Notes under the pieces: model-generated
The model's input: the letters and a program-made list of their open reading frames with translations, nothing else
The model's database searches: none
Told to the model about the DNA's origin: nothing
Made by a program: the position numbers and the translations under genes
From: Geotalea sp. SG265
Lineage (GTDB): Bacteria > Desulfobacterota > Desulfuromonadia > Geobacterales > Geobacteraceae
Assembly: GCF_022808985.1 (NCBI RefSeq)
Contig: NZ_JAKZFT010000001.1
Span: 186,001 to 250,000 of the forward strand
DNA length: 64,000 bases
Direction: 5' to 3'
Part shown: piece by piece, positions 51,197 to 60,120 of the stretch
How positions within the stretch are numbered: position 1 is the first letter of the stretch
How the letters are laid out: each line of letters starts with the position of its first letter

Positions 51197-54109
51197 ATGC
51201 CGCACTACGAGGAGAGCGAGGAATTTGTCAGGACCACCCTCAATCCTGGTGCGCTGGAAGCAGATCTGCGCTATCAAGTGGATGGAGAGGTCCGTTTTGA
51301 CACGACAAGCCGCGCCCTCTATGCCACCGATGCCTCCAATTACCGGCAGGTACCCATCGGCGTCGTTATTCCGAAATCTGCGGCCGCGGTCGTCAAAACC
51401 CTGGAGATCTGCAGGCGTCATGGCGCGCCCATCGTCTCCCGGGGGGGAGGAACCGGCCTCTGCGGCCAGACTTGCAACCTGGCCGTGGTCATCGACCATT
51501 CCAAGTATCTGAACCGCATCCTGGAACTGGACCCCGACAACCGTTTTGCCCGGGTAGAGCCGGGGACCATCCTCGACCACCTCCGGGACCAGGCGGAGCA
51601 TTACCACCTTACCTTCGGCCCCGACCCCGCCACCCACAATCACAACACCTTCGGCGGCATGATCGGCAACAACTCCTGCGGCATCCACTCGGTCATGGCC
51701 GGACGCACCGTGGACAACATCCTGGAGCTGGACGTGGTGACCTACGACGGGCTGCGGATGAAGGTAGGGCCCACCAGCGAGGAGGAGTTGCAGGCGATCG
51801 TCGCGGCAGGGGGACGGCGGGGGGAAATCTACAAGGGGATGCGGGACATCCGCGACCGCTATGCCGACCTGATCCGCAGCCGCTATCCGAAGATTCCCCG
51901 CCGTGTTTCAGGCTACAACCTAGACGATCTGTTGCCGGAAAACGGCTTCCACGTAGCTCGGGCTCTGGTGGGCACGGAAAGCACCTGCGTCACCGTGCTG
52001 GAAGCGAAGATACGACTCATCCACAGCCCGCCCGCCCGCTCAATCCTCCTTCTGGGCTACCCTGACGTCTTCACCGCCGGCGACCACATTCCCGATATAC
52101 TCACCTACAAGCCGGTGGGACTGGAGGGGCTCGACGACCTGCTCATCAAGTTCGCCCGAAAGAAGGGGCTCCACACCCACGACCTGGCCCTTCTCCCCGA
52201 GGGAAACGGCTGGCTGTTGGCGGAATTTGGCGGCGACAGCAAGGAAGAGTCGGACGGCAAGGCCCGCCGGGCCATGGAAGCCTTGAAAAAGGTTAAAAGT
52301 CCGCCCTCCATGAAGCTCTTCACCGACGAAGGGGAAGAGAAGAAGATCTGGGAGATTCGGGAATCGGGGCTGGGGGCGACCGCCAACGTGCCGGGGATGC
52401 CCCTTTCCTGGCCCGGCTGGGAGGATGCCGCCGTGGACCCGGCCAGGATCGGTGACTATCTGCGGGAGTTCCGCAGGCTCCTGGATGACCATAAGCTGAT
52501 TGCCTCACTCTATGGCCATTTCGGCGACGGCTGCATCCACTGCCGCATCTCTTTCGATGTCTTCAGCCATGACGGCATCCGTAACTATTTGTCATTCATC
52601 GACAAGGCCTCGGACCTGGTGGTCAAGTACGGCGGTTCCTTCTCCGCCGAGCACGGCGACGGGCAGTCAAAGGCGGTCTTTCTGCGCAAGATGTACGGGG
52701 ACGAGCTGATGGAGGCCTTCCGCCAGTTCAAGGCTCTCTGGGACCCGCAGTGGAAGATGAATCCCGGCAAAGTCATCGAGCCGTACCTGCCGGACCAGAA
52801 CCTGCGGATCGGCACCGACTACAACCCCTGGCAGCCGGCTACCCATTTCCATTTTCCGAAAGATGAGGGCAATTTCCCCCGGGCGACGCTGCGCTGCGTC
52901 GGGGTCGGCAAGTGCCGCCGCACCCACGACGCCTTCATGTGCCCGAGTTTTCTCGCCACCCGCGAGGAGAAACATACGACGCGGGGTCGCGCCCATCTCC
53001 TCTTCGAGATGTTTCGCGGCGACTTCATCAAGGATGGCTGGCGAAGCAAAGAGGTGCTGGAATCGCTGGAGTACTGCCTCTCCTGCAAGGGGTGCAAGAA
53101 CGACTGCCCCGTCAACGTGGACATGGCCACCTACAAGGCGGAATTCCTCTCCCACTACTACCGGCGCAGGCTCCGGCCGCTCCCTGCCTATTCCATGGGG
53201 CTGATCGGCATCTGGGGCAGGATCGGCGCCCGGATGCCGGGCATGGCCAACTTCGTTTCCCATGCCCCGCTGTTGCGCACCGTCACCAAGGCGCTGGGGG
53301 GTATCGCCCGGGAACGGACCATGCCACGCTTTGCCGAGGAAACCTTCACCGCCTGGTGCCGGCGCACCGGCAGGCAGCCCGGCACAGGGCGGCCGGTGGT
53401 CCTCTACCCCGACCTGTTCAATGACTGTTTTTTCCCCGAGACGCTCAGGGCGGCCCTGGAAGTGCTGGAGCACTATGGCTGCAGCGTCAATGTGCCGGAG
53501 CAGGTTCCCACCGTGCGCCCCCCCATCGATTACGGCATGATCGGCTATGCGAAAAAGCAGATTCTCAAGGCGGTGGAGTTGCTCAGCCCCCACGTGCGCC
53601 GGGGGGAGCCGGTTATCTTTCTGGAGCCAAGCAGCGCCGCTGTGTTCCGCGACGAACTGCCGGAGCTCATGCCGCAGCACCAGGACGGGCAGCGGTTGAC
53701 GCAGTTGGCCTTCCTCTTCAGCGAATTCATCGAGCAGGAGGGCTTGGCTCCGCCGCAGCTCTCCGGCAAGGTCGTTTTCCATGGCCATTGTCATCAGAAG
53801 GCGGTACTGAAAGTGGAAGCGGCCCGCCAGCTTCTGAAGAAGATGGGACTGACGGTCCAGGAGCCCGAGCCAGGCTGCTGCGGCATGGCCGGCTCCTTCG
53901 GCTTCGAACAGGGCAAGTATGACATTTCTCTGAGGATCGCCGAACGGGCGCTTCTCCCCGCCATCCGCCAGGCGAGCCTTCCCACCTATATCGTCGCCGA
54001 CGGCTTCAGCTGCCGGACGCAGATCATGGGGGGTGCGGGGAGGAAGCCGCTGCACACTGCAGAACTGCTCCAGCATGCCATCCACGGAGAAAAAGGAGCC
54101 TCGTCATGA
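51197..54109 (+). CDS. FAD-binding and Fe-S dehydrogenase, YdiJ-like
   Basis: The 970-residue protein joins a FAD_4 domain (VSRGGGTGLCGQTCNLAVVI), a C-terminal FAD-linked oxidase region (SLYGHFGDGCIHCRISFDV, FSAEHGDGQSKAVFLRKMYG), a two-cluster Fe-S domain (CRRTHDAFMCPSF, CLSCKGCKNDCPVNVDMATY) and CCG-domain motifs (HGHCHQKAVL, PGCCGMAGSFGFEQGKYDIS). E. coli YdiJ, with this layout, oxidises D-2-hydroxyglutarate. A D-2-hydroxyacid is therefore the likely substrate, with electrons passed on by the Fe-S clusters. CGGAGG precedes ATG 51197. Confidence 0.9.
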   Translation: MPHYEESEEFVRTTLNPGALEADLRYQVDGEVRFDTTSRALYATDASNYRQVPIGVVIPKSAAAVVKTLEICRRHGAPIVSRGGGTGLCGQTCNLAVVIDHSKYLNRILELDPDNRFARVEPGTILDHLRDQAEHYHLTFGPDPATHNHNTFGGMIGNNSCGIHSVMAGRTVDNILELDVVTYDGLRMKVGPTSEEELQAIVAAGGRRGEIYKGMRDIRDRYADLIRSRYPKIPRRVSGYNLDDLLPENGFHVARALVGTESTCVTVLEAKIRLIHSPPARSILLLGYPDVFTAGDHIPDILTYKPVGLEGLDDLLIKFARKKGLHTHDLALLPEGNGWLLAEFGGDSKEESDGKARRAMEALKKVKSPPSMKLFTDEGEEKKIWEIRESGLGATANVPGMPLSWPGWEDAAVDPARIGDYLREFRRLLDDHKLIASLYGHFGDGCIHCRISFDVFSHDGIRNYLSFIDKASDLVVKYGGSFSAEHGDGQSKAVFLRKMYGDELMEAFRQFKALWDPQWKMNPGKVIEPYLPDQNLRIGTDYNPWQPATHFHFPKDEGNFPRATLRCVGVGKCRRTHDAFMCPSFLATREEKHTTRGRAHLLFEMFRGDFIKDGWRSKEVLESLEYCLSCKGCKNDCPVNVDMATYKAEFLSHYYRRRLRPLPAYSMGLIGIWGRIGARMPGMANFVSHAPLLRTVTKALGGIARERTMPRFAEETFTAWCRRTGRQPGTGRPVVLYPDLFNDCFFPETLRAALEVLEHYGCSVNVPEQVPTVRPPIDYGMIGYAKKQILKAVELLSPHVRRGEPVIFLEPSSAAVFRDELPELMPQHQDGQRLTQLAFLFSEFIEQEGLAPPQLSGKVVFHGHCHQKAVLKVEAARQLLKKMGLTVQEPEPGCCGMAGSFGFEQGKYDISLRIAERALLPAIRQASLPTYIVADGFSCRTQIMGGAGRKPLHTAELLQHAIHGEKGASS

Positions 54110-54549
54110 TCAGCACCGCCAGTGTCGGCAAGCACCCGCTCCATCCCATGCTCATCCCCCTCCCCATGGGGCTGTGGATCTTTTCCCTGGCCTGCGACAT
54201 CATCCTTTTCGCCACGGGGGACGACGTCTGGCGAACGACCTCCCTCTATGCCATGGGGGGAGGCGTCATCGGAGCACTGATAGCCGCTCTCCCCGGTTTC
54301 GTCGATCTCTTCACGCTGCACCCCTCGCCGGAAAAAAGGCTCGGCCTGTGGCACATGGCCATCAACCTGACCATCGTCGTCATCTACGTCGCCGATTTTT
54401 TATGGCGGCGCACCGGCGCCGGGGATGTGGGGCCGTTCATCCTTTCCGTGGTGGCGGTGCTCCTTCTTACCGTTTCCGGCTGGCTTGGAGGGGAAATGGT
54501 CTACGTCTACGGGACGGGGGTGGACCCGGCCTGCCGGCATAAACTTTGA
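54106..54549 (+). CDS. DUF2231 membrane protein
   Basis: The 147-residue protein has four hydrophobic helices and the DUF2231 start VGKHPLHPMLIPLPMGLWIF with conserved His/Pro. The ATG overlaps the FAD/Fe-S dehydrogenase stop by four bases (ATGA). The family's function is unknown; it is often a small membrane partner of redox proteins. Here it could link the dehydrogenase to the membrane, by inference only. Confidence 0.85.
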   Translation: MISTASVGKHPLHPMLIPLPMGLWIFSLACDIILFATGDDVWRTTSLYAMGGGVIGALIAALPGFVDLFTLHPSPEKRLGLWHMAINLTIVVIYVADFLWRRTGAGDVGPFILSVVAVLLLTVSGWLGGEMVYVYGTGVDPACRHKL

Positions 54550-54595
54550 CAGGGCTGAGGATAATTACTGCGGAGTCACTCCATATGGAGGGATC

Positions 54596-55612
54596 ATGAA
54601 AAACAACACCAAACGGACAGTGGTCATCACCGGGGCATCGGCAGGAGTCGGCCGTGCCACGGCCCACGCATTTGCCCGTGAAGGGGCGAGAATCGGCCTG
54701 TTGGCCCGGGATGAGAAGCGCCTGGAGGCGGTCCGGCAGGAGGTGATGGAGCTTGGTGGCGAAGGGCTCATACTGGCAACGGACGTCGCCGATGCCGACC
54801 AGGTGGAGCTGGCGGCAGCCCGGGTCGAGGAAGCCTACGGCCCCATCCAGGTCTGGGTCAACAATGCCATGGTCTCCGTCTTTTCGTCCTTCAAGGACAT
54901 GACCTCCGATGAATTCCGGCGGGTGACCGAAGTGACCTACCTGGGGGTGGTTTATGGTACCTCTGCGGCCTTAAGCCGGATGATCCCCCGCAACAGCGGC
55001 ACCATCATCCAAGTGGGCTCGGCCCTCGCGGAACGGAGCATCCCCCTGCAATCGGCTTACTGCGGCGCCAAGCATGCCATCAGGGGCTTTACCGACTCCA
55101 TCCGCAGCGAATTGATCCACGACCGAAGCAGGGTGCATATCACCATGGTCCAGCTGCCGGCCCTCAACACCCCCCAATTCGACTGGACCAAGTCGCGGAT
55201 GCCCTTCAAACCTCAGCCTGTCCCTCCCATCTTCCAGCCGGAGATTGCCGCCGACGCCATCGTCTGGTCGTCCCATCACCGGCGGCGCGAGCTCTACGTG
55301 GGAATGCCGACGGTCAAGGCAATGTGGGGCAACAAGCTGATCGCCGGCCTCCTGGACCGCTATCTGGCGAAAAAGGGCTACAGTGGACAACAGACCGAAG
55401 AGCTGGAAGAGCGGGACCGCCCCAACAACATGTGGCGCCCCGTGGAGGGGGATTTCGGCACCCACGGCAGGTTCGACGCCAGAGCCAGTGGCGAATGCCG
55501 GGAGCTGTGGCTGGCAGAGAACAAGTGGCTGGGACTGGGGCTTTTGACAGCAGGAGCCGGTGCAGCGCTTGCCCTGGTGCTGCGGGACAGGGCACAGAAG
55601 CCGGTTACGTAG
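54596..55612 (+). CDS. Short-chain dehydrogenase/reductase with C-terminal helix
   Basis: The 338-residue protein has the SDR Rossmann motif VITGASAGVGRATAHAFARE, NNAMVSVFSS, and the catalytic Ser-Tyr-Lys in LAERSIPLQSAYCGAKHAI. The C-terminal 80 residues carry a hydrophobic helix (LGLGLLTAGAGAALALVLRD), which is unusual for SDRs and suggests membrane attachment. GGAGGGATC precedes ATG 54596, 46 bases after the DUF2231 gene. It is the last gene before the terminator at 55652. The substrate is unknown. Confidence 0.85.
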   Translation: MKNNTKRTVVITGASAGVGRATAHAFAREGARIGLLARDEKRLEAVRQEVMELGGEGLILATDVADADQVELAAARVEEAYGPIQVWVNNAMVSVFSSFKDMTSDEFRRVTEVTYLGVVYGTSAALSRMIPRNSGTIIQVGSALAERSIPLQSAYCGAKHAIRGFTDSIRSELIHDRSRVHITMVQLPALNTPQFDWTKSRMPFKPQPVPPIFQPEIAADAIVWSSHHRRRELYVGMPTVKAMWGNKLIAGLLDRYLAKKGYSGQQTEELEERDRPNNMWRPVEGDFGTHGRFDARASGECRELWLAENKWLGLGLLTAGAGAALALVLRDRAQKPVT

Positions 55613-55651
55613 ACCGCCTGATGGAGCCAAAGCTGCAGAGAATGCGCCGAA

Positions 55652-55683
55652 TAAAAAAAAGCCGGTTCCGAAAACCGGCTTTT
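55652..55683. terminator. Bidirectional rho-independent terminator
   Basis: AGCCGGTT (55660-55667) and AACCGGCT (55673-55680) form a stem with a five-base loop, with an A-run before and TTT after. It separates the SDR gene from the convergent small membrane protein gene. Confidence 0.8.
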
Positions 55684-55703
55684 GCATCGTGCATGCAGGA
55701 ATC

Positions 55704-56048
55704 CTATTTGAAGAGAACCACCAGCAGCAGGATGAAGGAGATGACCGCCACCGTGGCATGGACCAGCATGATCGGTATCGGCAGCGCCCTTTTTTTCAGG
55801 TGAAAGAGGAAGAACAGGGTGAAACCGCCCAGAGCGGCGATGATGAAACCGATGAGTGACGCCACGGCCAGGGTAGGCACCACGTTACCGACAATGGTCA
55901 CGATGAGCGTTATCAGACCAGCAGCAGCAAGGATGCCGTGCAGCATAGCAAGACCTGTCGGCGGAAGTTCGCGTCCTCCCAGACGGAGGGCAGCCATCAC
56001 CGCTCCTCCCACCGCTGCCAAGGCGAAAAGTATGGTTGCCGTAACCAT
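55704..56048 (-). CDS. Small four-helix membrane protein
   Basis: The 114-residue protein has four hydrophobic helices and a conserved-looking Gly-Gly start (MVTATILFALAAVGGAVMAA); a His lies in MLHGILAAAG and MLVHATVAVI. AAAAGGAGG precedes ATG 56048; earlier starts lack this. No family was recognised. It stands alone between a terminator and the ASRT-like gene, divergent from the latter. Confidence 0.65.
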   Translation of the reverse strand: MVTATILFALAAVGGAVMAALRLGGRELPPTGLAMLHGILAAAGLITLIVTIVGNVVPTLAVASLIGFIIAALGGFTLFFLFHLKKRALPIPIMLVHATVAVISFILLLVVLFK

Positions 56049-56185
56049 AAGCGACCTCCTTTTGGTGAAAGGATTGACTGCGTGCTTCTGATTTAATGAT
56101 AACACTGCCACGATGTTTGTCCAGAGGGGGATAAGGGGCCGAAAGTCACGCCGATAGGACTTCTAGGGGAAAGGAGGATGGGAAA

Positions 56186-56566
56186 ATGACGGCAAAAACC
56201 ATCGGGAAAAAGCACTGGGCCATTGCCGAAGGATATATTCCCGCTTGGAGCCACGGTCCGGAGCCGGAGATGACCAGTCATGAAACCGCCTGTCTGCTCA
56301 ATGCCGGTGACGAAGACGCCCATGTGAAAATCAGGATATATTTCTCGGATCGGGAACCGGCGGGGCCTTACCGCGTGACCGTTCCGGCTAGAAGGACACT
56401 GCACGTGAGGTTCAATGATCTGCAAGATCCAGAGCCGATCCCGAAGGGGACCGACTATGCCAGCACGATAGATGCGGATGTTCCCATCGTCGTCCAGCAT
56501 ACGCGGCTGGATTCCCGGCAGGCGAAAACGGCGCTTGTTACAACGGTTGCCTTTGCAGGAGACTGA
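56186..56566 (+). CDS. Sensory rhodopsin transducer family protein (ASRT-like)
   Basis: The 126-residue protein matches the Anabaena sensory rhodopsin transducer family: HWAIAEGYIPAWSHGPEPEM, TACLLNAGDEDAHVKIRIYF, YRVTVPARRTLHVRFNDLQD, DYASTIDADVPIVVQHTRLD. In Anabaena the soluble tetramer binds a rhodopsin; many bacteria carry the protein without a rhodopsin, and none is in this window. AAGGAGG precedes the ATG. It may bind DNA or sugars, as proposed for the family, but this is not evident here. Confidence 0.88.
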   Translation: MTAKTIGKKHWAIAEGYIPAWSHGPEPEMTSHETACLLNAGDEDAHVKIRIYFSDREPAGPYRVTVPARRTLHVRFNDLQDPEPIPKGTDYASTIDADVPIVVQHTRLDSRQAKTALVTTVAFAGD

Positions 56567-56575
56567 GCACCGGCA

Positions 56576-58822
56576 TCAGGTGGCGAGGGAGATGGCGATG
56601 GTTTCTCCCTCCGGAGAAGCGAAAAGTGGGACGGGATTTTCCTTGATCTCCTCCAGTAGCGCCATGAGTGTCTCTTCGGAAAGGGGGCGGTGGAAGTAAT
56701 ATCCCTGCACCTCGTGGCAGCCCTGTTCCTTGAGAAAGTCCAGCTGGTCGGAAGTTTCGACCCCCTCAGCAACCACATGCAGATTCAGGCGGGAAGCCAG
56801 GGCAATTATGGCTTCTACAATGGCTCTGCCGTTGGATTGGTTACCGAGATCCCTGATGAACGAGCGATCGATCTTGATCCGGTCGATGGGGAATTTATGC
56901 AGGTAGCCAAGGGAGGAGTATCCGGCGCCGAAGTCATCGACGACAATGGAAATATCCAGTTCCTTCAATTTGCCGAGGGCTTTCACCGCAGCTTCTCCAT
57001 CGGCCATGAGACTGGTCTCGGTGAGTTCCAGGGCCAGAAACCGCGGATCTATGCCTGTCTCGCGGACAATGGAGCAGACGGCATCGGTAAAGCCGGGCTG
57101 GCTGAACTGCCGGCCGGAAACATTCACAGAAACCAGACACGGCGGCAGCCCCGCCTCGCACCATTCCTTCATTTTCCTGCACGTTGTCCTCAGCACCCAC
57201 TCTCCAAGGGGAACGATGAGCCCCGATTCTTCCGCAGCAGCGATAAACAGGTCGGGCAAAATCCGCCCCCGCTCCGGATCTTGCCAGCGAACCAACGCCT
57301 CGACACCGATAAAACGGCCGTCACCGGCATTGACGATGGGCTGGAACTCCAGGAAGAATTCCTCCTGCTCAAGTGCATGGCGGATATTTGTCTCCAGTTC
57401 CATCCGGGCGTGGGCCTTCCGGTTCATCTCCGGCGAATAGAAATGGTATCCTTTGCCTCCCGCCTCCTTTGCCGCGTACATGGCCATGTCGGCACATTTC
57501 AGGAGACTGTTGCAATCGCTGCCGTCATCGGGAAAGACGGCGATGCCGATACTGGTCGATGCGTAGACCTCCCTGCTGCTTACGGGATAGACGGTGGTGA
57601 TGTTGTCGATCAGGTGCTGAGCAAGATGGGCGACGTTCATCTCCTCCCCATCCAGGGTGGCGAGCACTACGAACTCGTCGCCACCGATACGGGCCAGGGT
57701 GTCGCTGCTCCTCAGCACATGACGGAGGCGGTTTGCCACCTGTATGAGTAACTGATCTCCGTGGGCATGCCCCATGGTATCGTTGATCACCTTGAACCGG
57801 TCAAGATCCAAAAAGAGCAGGACGAACCGCGTCTTTTCCCGGCGGGCCTTGGCCAGAATCTGCTCCAGCCTGTCCATAAGCAGGATACGGTTAGGCAGAC
57901 CGGTCAGGCTGTCGTAATAGGCGAGCCTTCTGATCTGTTCTTCGTCGGCCTTGCGCTGGGTTACATCTTCCAGGAGAAAGGCGAAGAAGCCGGGCTCGGG
58001 GAAAAAGACCGCCACATGCAGGCGCTGTGAAGTCGCGTGCTGCACGAAATCGAAGGAAAATGCCTCGCCTGTTGAGGCGGCCCTGAGTATCTCCGGGAAA
58101 TAACCGGCAACAGTCCCGCTGTAGAGTTCGTCACCATCCTTGCCAAGCATCTCTTCACGGGTGAAGCCCAGAAGCCGGCAGCAGGAGGGATTCACATCGA
58201 CGACGGAAAAAGAAACGGGAATGCCGTATTCATCGTAGGTGATACGGTGCAGTGCCATCCCCTCTTTCATGCTCTCATATAGGGAACGGTATCTTTTTTC
58301 GCTCTCCTGGAGATAATTATAGGCACTCTTCACTGCCCGCAACGGCAGGGTGCATAGTACGGAGAAAAAGAGCAGGCCGACCAGCAGGGAACCGGCTGCA
58401 ACGGAGGCGGTATCCCAGAGGAGTGGTGCAAGGGAGCGGGAAATCTTCATGGTCCCGACCATCGTGCCGGCATCGTACACCCCACAGGTACCGCTAAGAA
58501 CCGGCCATCTCAGTGGATCCAAGCTTTCAGCGATGACGGTGCCGGTCAGGTCCGCAATGGATCGCTCCTCGGGCACCCGGTCGTGGGGACGGCGGTCCAG
58601 CATCTCGGACAGTCTCACATGCTCGAATTGCCACATGAGGGGGTTGCTGTTGATGATGCCATTGACGACAGCAGCGCCTGTTTCCGCTTCGGCATCGAGT
58701 GTGCCGTGCATGTAGTGGTAGGAGACGGTAAAATAGCCCAGGGGAACGCCTATCGTCACGGCAAGGGCCAGTATTCCCGCCAAAGCGGTGATGAGTCGGC
58801 ATATCCGGTCGCTGCGGCTCAT
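56576..58822 (-). CDS. Membrane GGDEF-EAL c-di-GMP enzyme with PAS domain
   Basis: The 748-residue protein has two membrane helices (about 8-30 and 135-160) around a periplasmic loop. A PAS domain (about 175-290) and an intact GGDEF motif (GGDEF 380-384) follow, with an I-site RSSD (371-374) five residues before it, so product inhibition is likely. An intact EAL domain (EAL 508-510) completes it. Both c-di-GMP synthesis and breakdown are possible, but one may dominate. Its start overlaps the preceding PstS-like gene by four bases (ATGA), so the two are likely co-translated; the PstS-like protein may signal into this enzyme. Confidence 0.9.
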   Translation of the reverse strand: MSRSDRICRLITALAGILALAVTIGVPLGYFTVSYHYMHGTLDAEAETGAAVVNGIINSNPLMWQFEHVRLSEMLDRRPHDRVPEERSIADLTGTVIAESLDPLRWPVLSGTCGVYDAGTMVGTMKISRSLAPLLWDTASVAAGSLLVGLLFFSVLCTLPLRAVKSAYNYLQESEKRYRSLYESMKEGMALHRITYDEYGIPVSFSVVDVNPSCCRLLGFTREEMLGKDGDELYSGTVAGYFPEILRAASTGEAFSFDFVQHATSQRLHVAVFFPEPGFFAFLLEDVTQRKADEEQIRRLAYYDSLTGLPNRILLMDRLEQILAKARREKTRFVLLFLDLDRFKVINDTMGHAHGDQLLIQVANRLRHVLRSSDTLARIGGDEFVVLATLDGEEMNVAHLAQHLIDNITTVYPVSSREVYASTSIGIAVFPDDGSDCNSLLKCADMAMYAAKEAGGKGYHFYSPEMNRKAHARMELETNIRHALEQEEFFLEFQPIVNAGDGRFIGVEALVRWQDPERGRILPDLFIAAAEESGLIVPLGEWVLRTTCRKMKEWCEAGLPPCLVSVNVSGRQFSQPGFTDAVCSIVRETGIDPRFLALELTETSLMADGEAAVKALGKLKELDISIVVDDFGAGYSSLGYLHKFPIDRIKIDRSFIRDLGNQSNGRAIVEAIIALASRLNLHVVAEGVETSDQLDFLKEQGCHEVQGYYFHRPLSEETLMALLEEIKENPVPLFASPEGETIAISLAT

Positions 58823-59667
58823 GGGTTCTTTTCATCCATCGCCGTCACCAGTACCCCTTCCTTTTTGGCCATCGCCCGACCTTGGGCAGAGTAGACAAAG
58901 CGGAGGAAATCCCGGGCGGCAGCCGTGGTCCGGGAAGTGGTGACGAACCGGACGTCCTTGGCCAGGGGATAGGTGCCGTCGGCAATACCAACGGGGGTAG
59001 GGGCCCTGCCGTTGAGCCTGAAAGCTTTCAGCCTTCCTTTCGCAGAGATGACGCAGCTGAGGGCGGCAGTGCCTATCGCTCCCGGAGTTCTCAGGATGCT
59101 TTCGGTGGCTTCCGGATCGGTCGCGGCGAAGATCATTCCCGGGCGTTTGCGGGCACTGCGCAGTGCCGCGTCCATTCCCGGTGAAAGTCCTGCCAGGATC
59201 TGCGCATCGATGTCGTCCCTCGGTCGCAGAATGATGCGGATGGGCTCTCCGTTAGGCCATTGGCGAACCTTTCCGGAAAAGATATCCGTAAGTTCGCGGG
59301 TCGTGATATCCTGCTTGCCCACCGCCGCAGGGGAAACGACGGCAAGCGGGATTCTGCCGTAGTCGGAAAAGGAGGCTCCTTGAGCCGCCTCCTCTCGCGT
59401 TACTACCTTGCTGCTGACGGCGATATCCAGGAAGCCCGCCAGGAGCGCCTTGACCGCTCCCTTACTGCCAAGCGGCTTGTTTACCACAAATTTGACATTG
59501 GGGTGTTGTTTTGCATAGGCACTGATCATCGGCCGCAGGATATCGACTGCCGCACCGGATCCGTTGATGCGGATAAGCTCCGCCCGAGCCTGACACAATG
59601 CCGGTAAGAAAAGCAGCCCGATGATGACCAGTGACAGGGAAGTTATATTTTTGACAGTAGACGCCAT
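58819..59667 (-). CDS. Periplasmic phosphate-binding-like protein (PstS-like)
   Basis: The 282-residue protein has a signal peptide (LSLVIIGLLFLPALCQAR), then the PBP-like fold of phosphate-binding proteins: RINGSGAAVDILRPMISAYA, FVVNKPLGSKGAVKALLAGF, IPLAVVSPAAVG, LTDIFSGKVRQWPNGEPIRI, PGAIGTAALS. No PstC/A/B genes follow, so it is not part of a transporter; it overlaps a GGDEF-EAL gene instead. It may be a sensor of phosphate or another anion. AGGGGAAACC precedes the ATG. A good promoter lies upstream. Confidence 0.85.
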   Translation of the reverse strand: MASTVKNITSLSLVIIGLLFLPALCQARAELIRINGSGAAVDILRPMISAYAKQHPNVKFVVNKPLGSKGAVKALLAGFLDIAVSSKVVTREEAAQGASFSDYGRIPLAVVSPAAVGKQDITTRELTDIFSGKVRQWPNGEPIRIILRPRDDIDAQILAGLSPGMDAALRSARKRPGMIFAATDPEATESILRTPGAIGTAALSCVISAKGRLKAFRLNGRAPTPVGIADGTYPLAKDVRFVTTSRTTAAARDFLRFVYSAQGRAMAKKEGVLVTAMDEKNP

Positions 59668-59695
59668 GGTTTCCCCTGTGGTGAGGTTGCGGCTA

Positions 59696-59724
59696 ATTAT
59701 TCAAAATTCATTCCACATTTTCAA
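59696..59724 (-). promoter_or_regulatory. Predicted sigma-70 promoter for the PstS-like/GGDEF-EAL pair
   Basis: On the minus strand TTGAAA (59724-59719) and AATAAT (59701-59696) are 17 bases apart, each matching 5 of 6, with a leader of about 20 bases before the PstS-like ATG at 59667. Confidence 0.55.
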
Positions 59725-59814
59725 TGCTTCCACATTAGAAAGAGCGGCAAACTGACGGAGCGGAAGGAATGGGATAAAACGCCACCAGGAGCGCCTCTTC
59801 AGTAACAGGAGATA

Positions 59815-59907
59815 ATGACGGCATTTAAAGTATTAATGAGACACGAATGGGCCACACCGCCTAAAGACGACATCACACAAGCGGTCGAAAACAAAAATAG
59901 CTTATAA
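59815..59907 (+). CDS. Candidate 30-residue small protein
   Basis: ATG 59815 is preceded by AGGAGATA and opens a 30-codon frame ending at TAA 59905-59907; it reads MTAFKVLMRHEWATPPKDDI then TQAVENKNSL. No family is recognised. It lies in the 453-base gap between the PstS-like gene and the DUF302 gene. Support is only a good ribosome site and an intact frame, so it may be spurious. Confidence 0.25.
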   Translation: MTAFKVLMRHEWATPPKDDITQAVENKNSL

Positions 59908-60120
59908 AAACCTTAGTTATCCATCCGGACATCACATCGTCTTCCGTCAAATCCCCAGATGCGTGTAACCATGGTTTCCTTTAACCTTGTTCCGGAGCAC
60001 ATATCTGGTACCATAGGGGTATACTGCCGTCCGGAATGCGACAACAAAGGCCGCCACACGGGCTCACCTCCTGGGACAGGAGTTTTCCGGGATGGCGGAA
60101 TCCCCCACAAAGGAGCTGCC
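59908..60120 (+). other. Upstream region of the DUF302 gene
   Basis: Between the candidate small protein and the DUF302 ATG there is no gene. A frame open from 59959 adds residues to the DUF302 protein but lacks a ribosome site. A TATACT near 60031 has no good -35. Nothing else was found here. Confidence 0.4.

Noticed and set aside
59959-60120. An N-terminal extension of the DUF302 protein by 54 residues
   Set aside because: The added residues do not resemble the family, and the ATG at 60121 has AAGGAG at the right distance.
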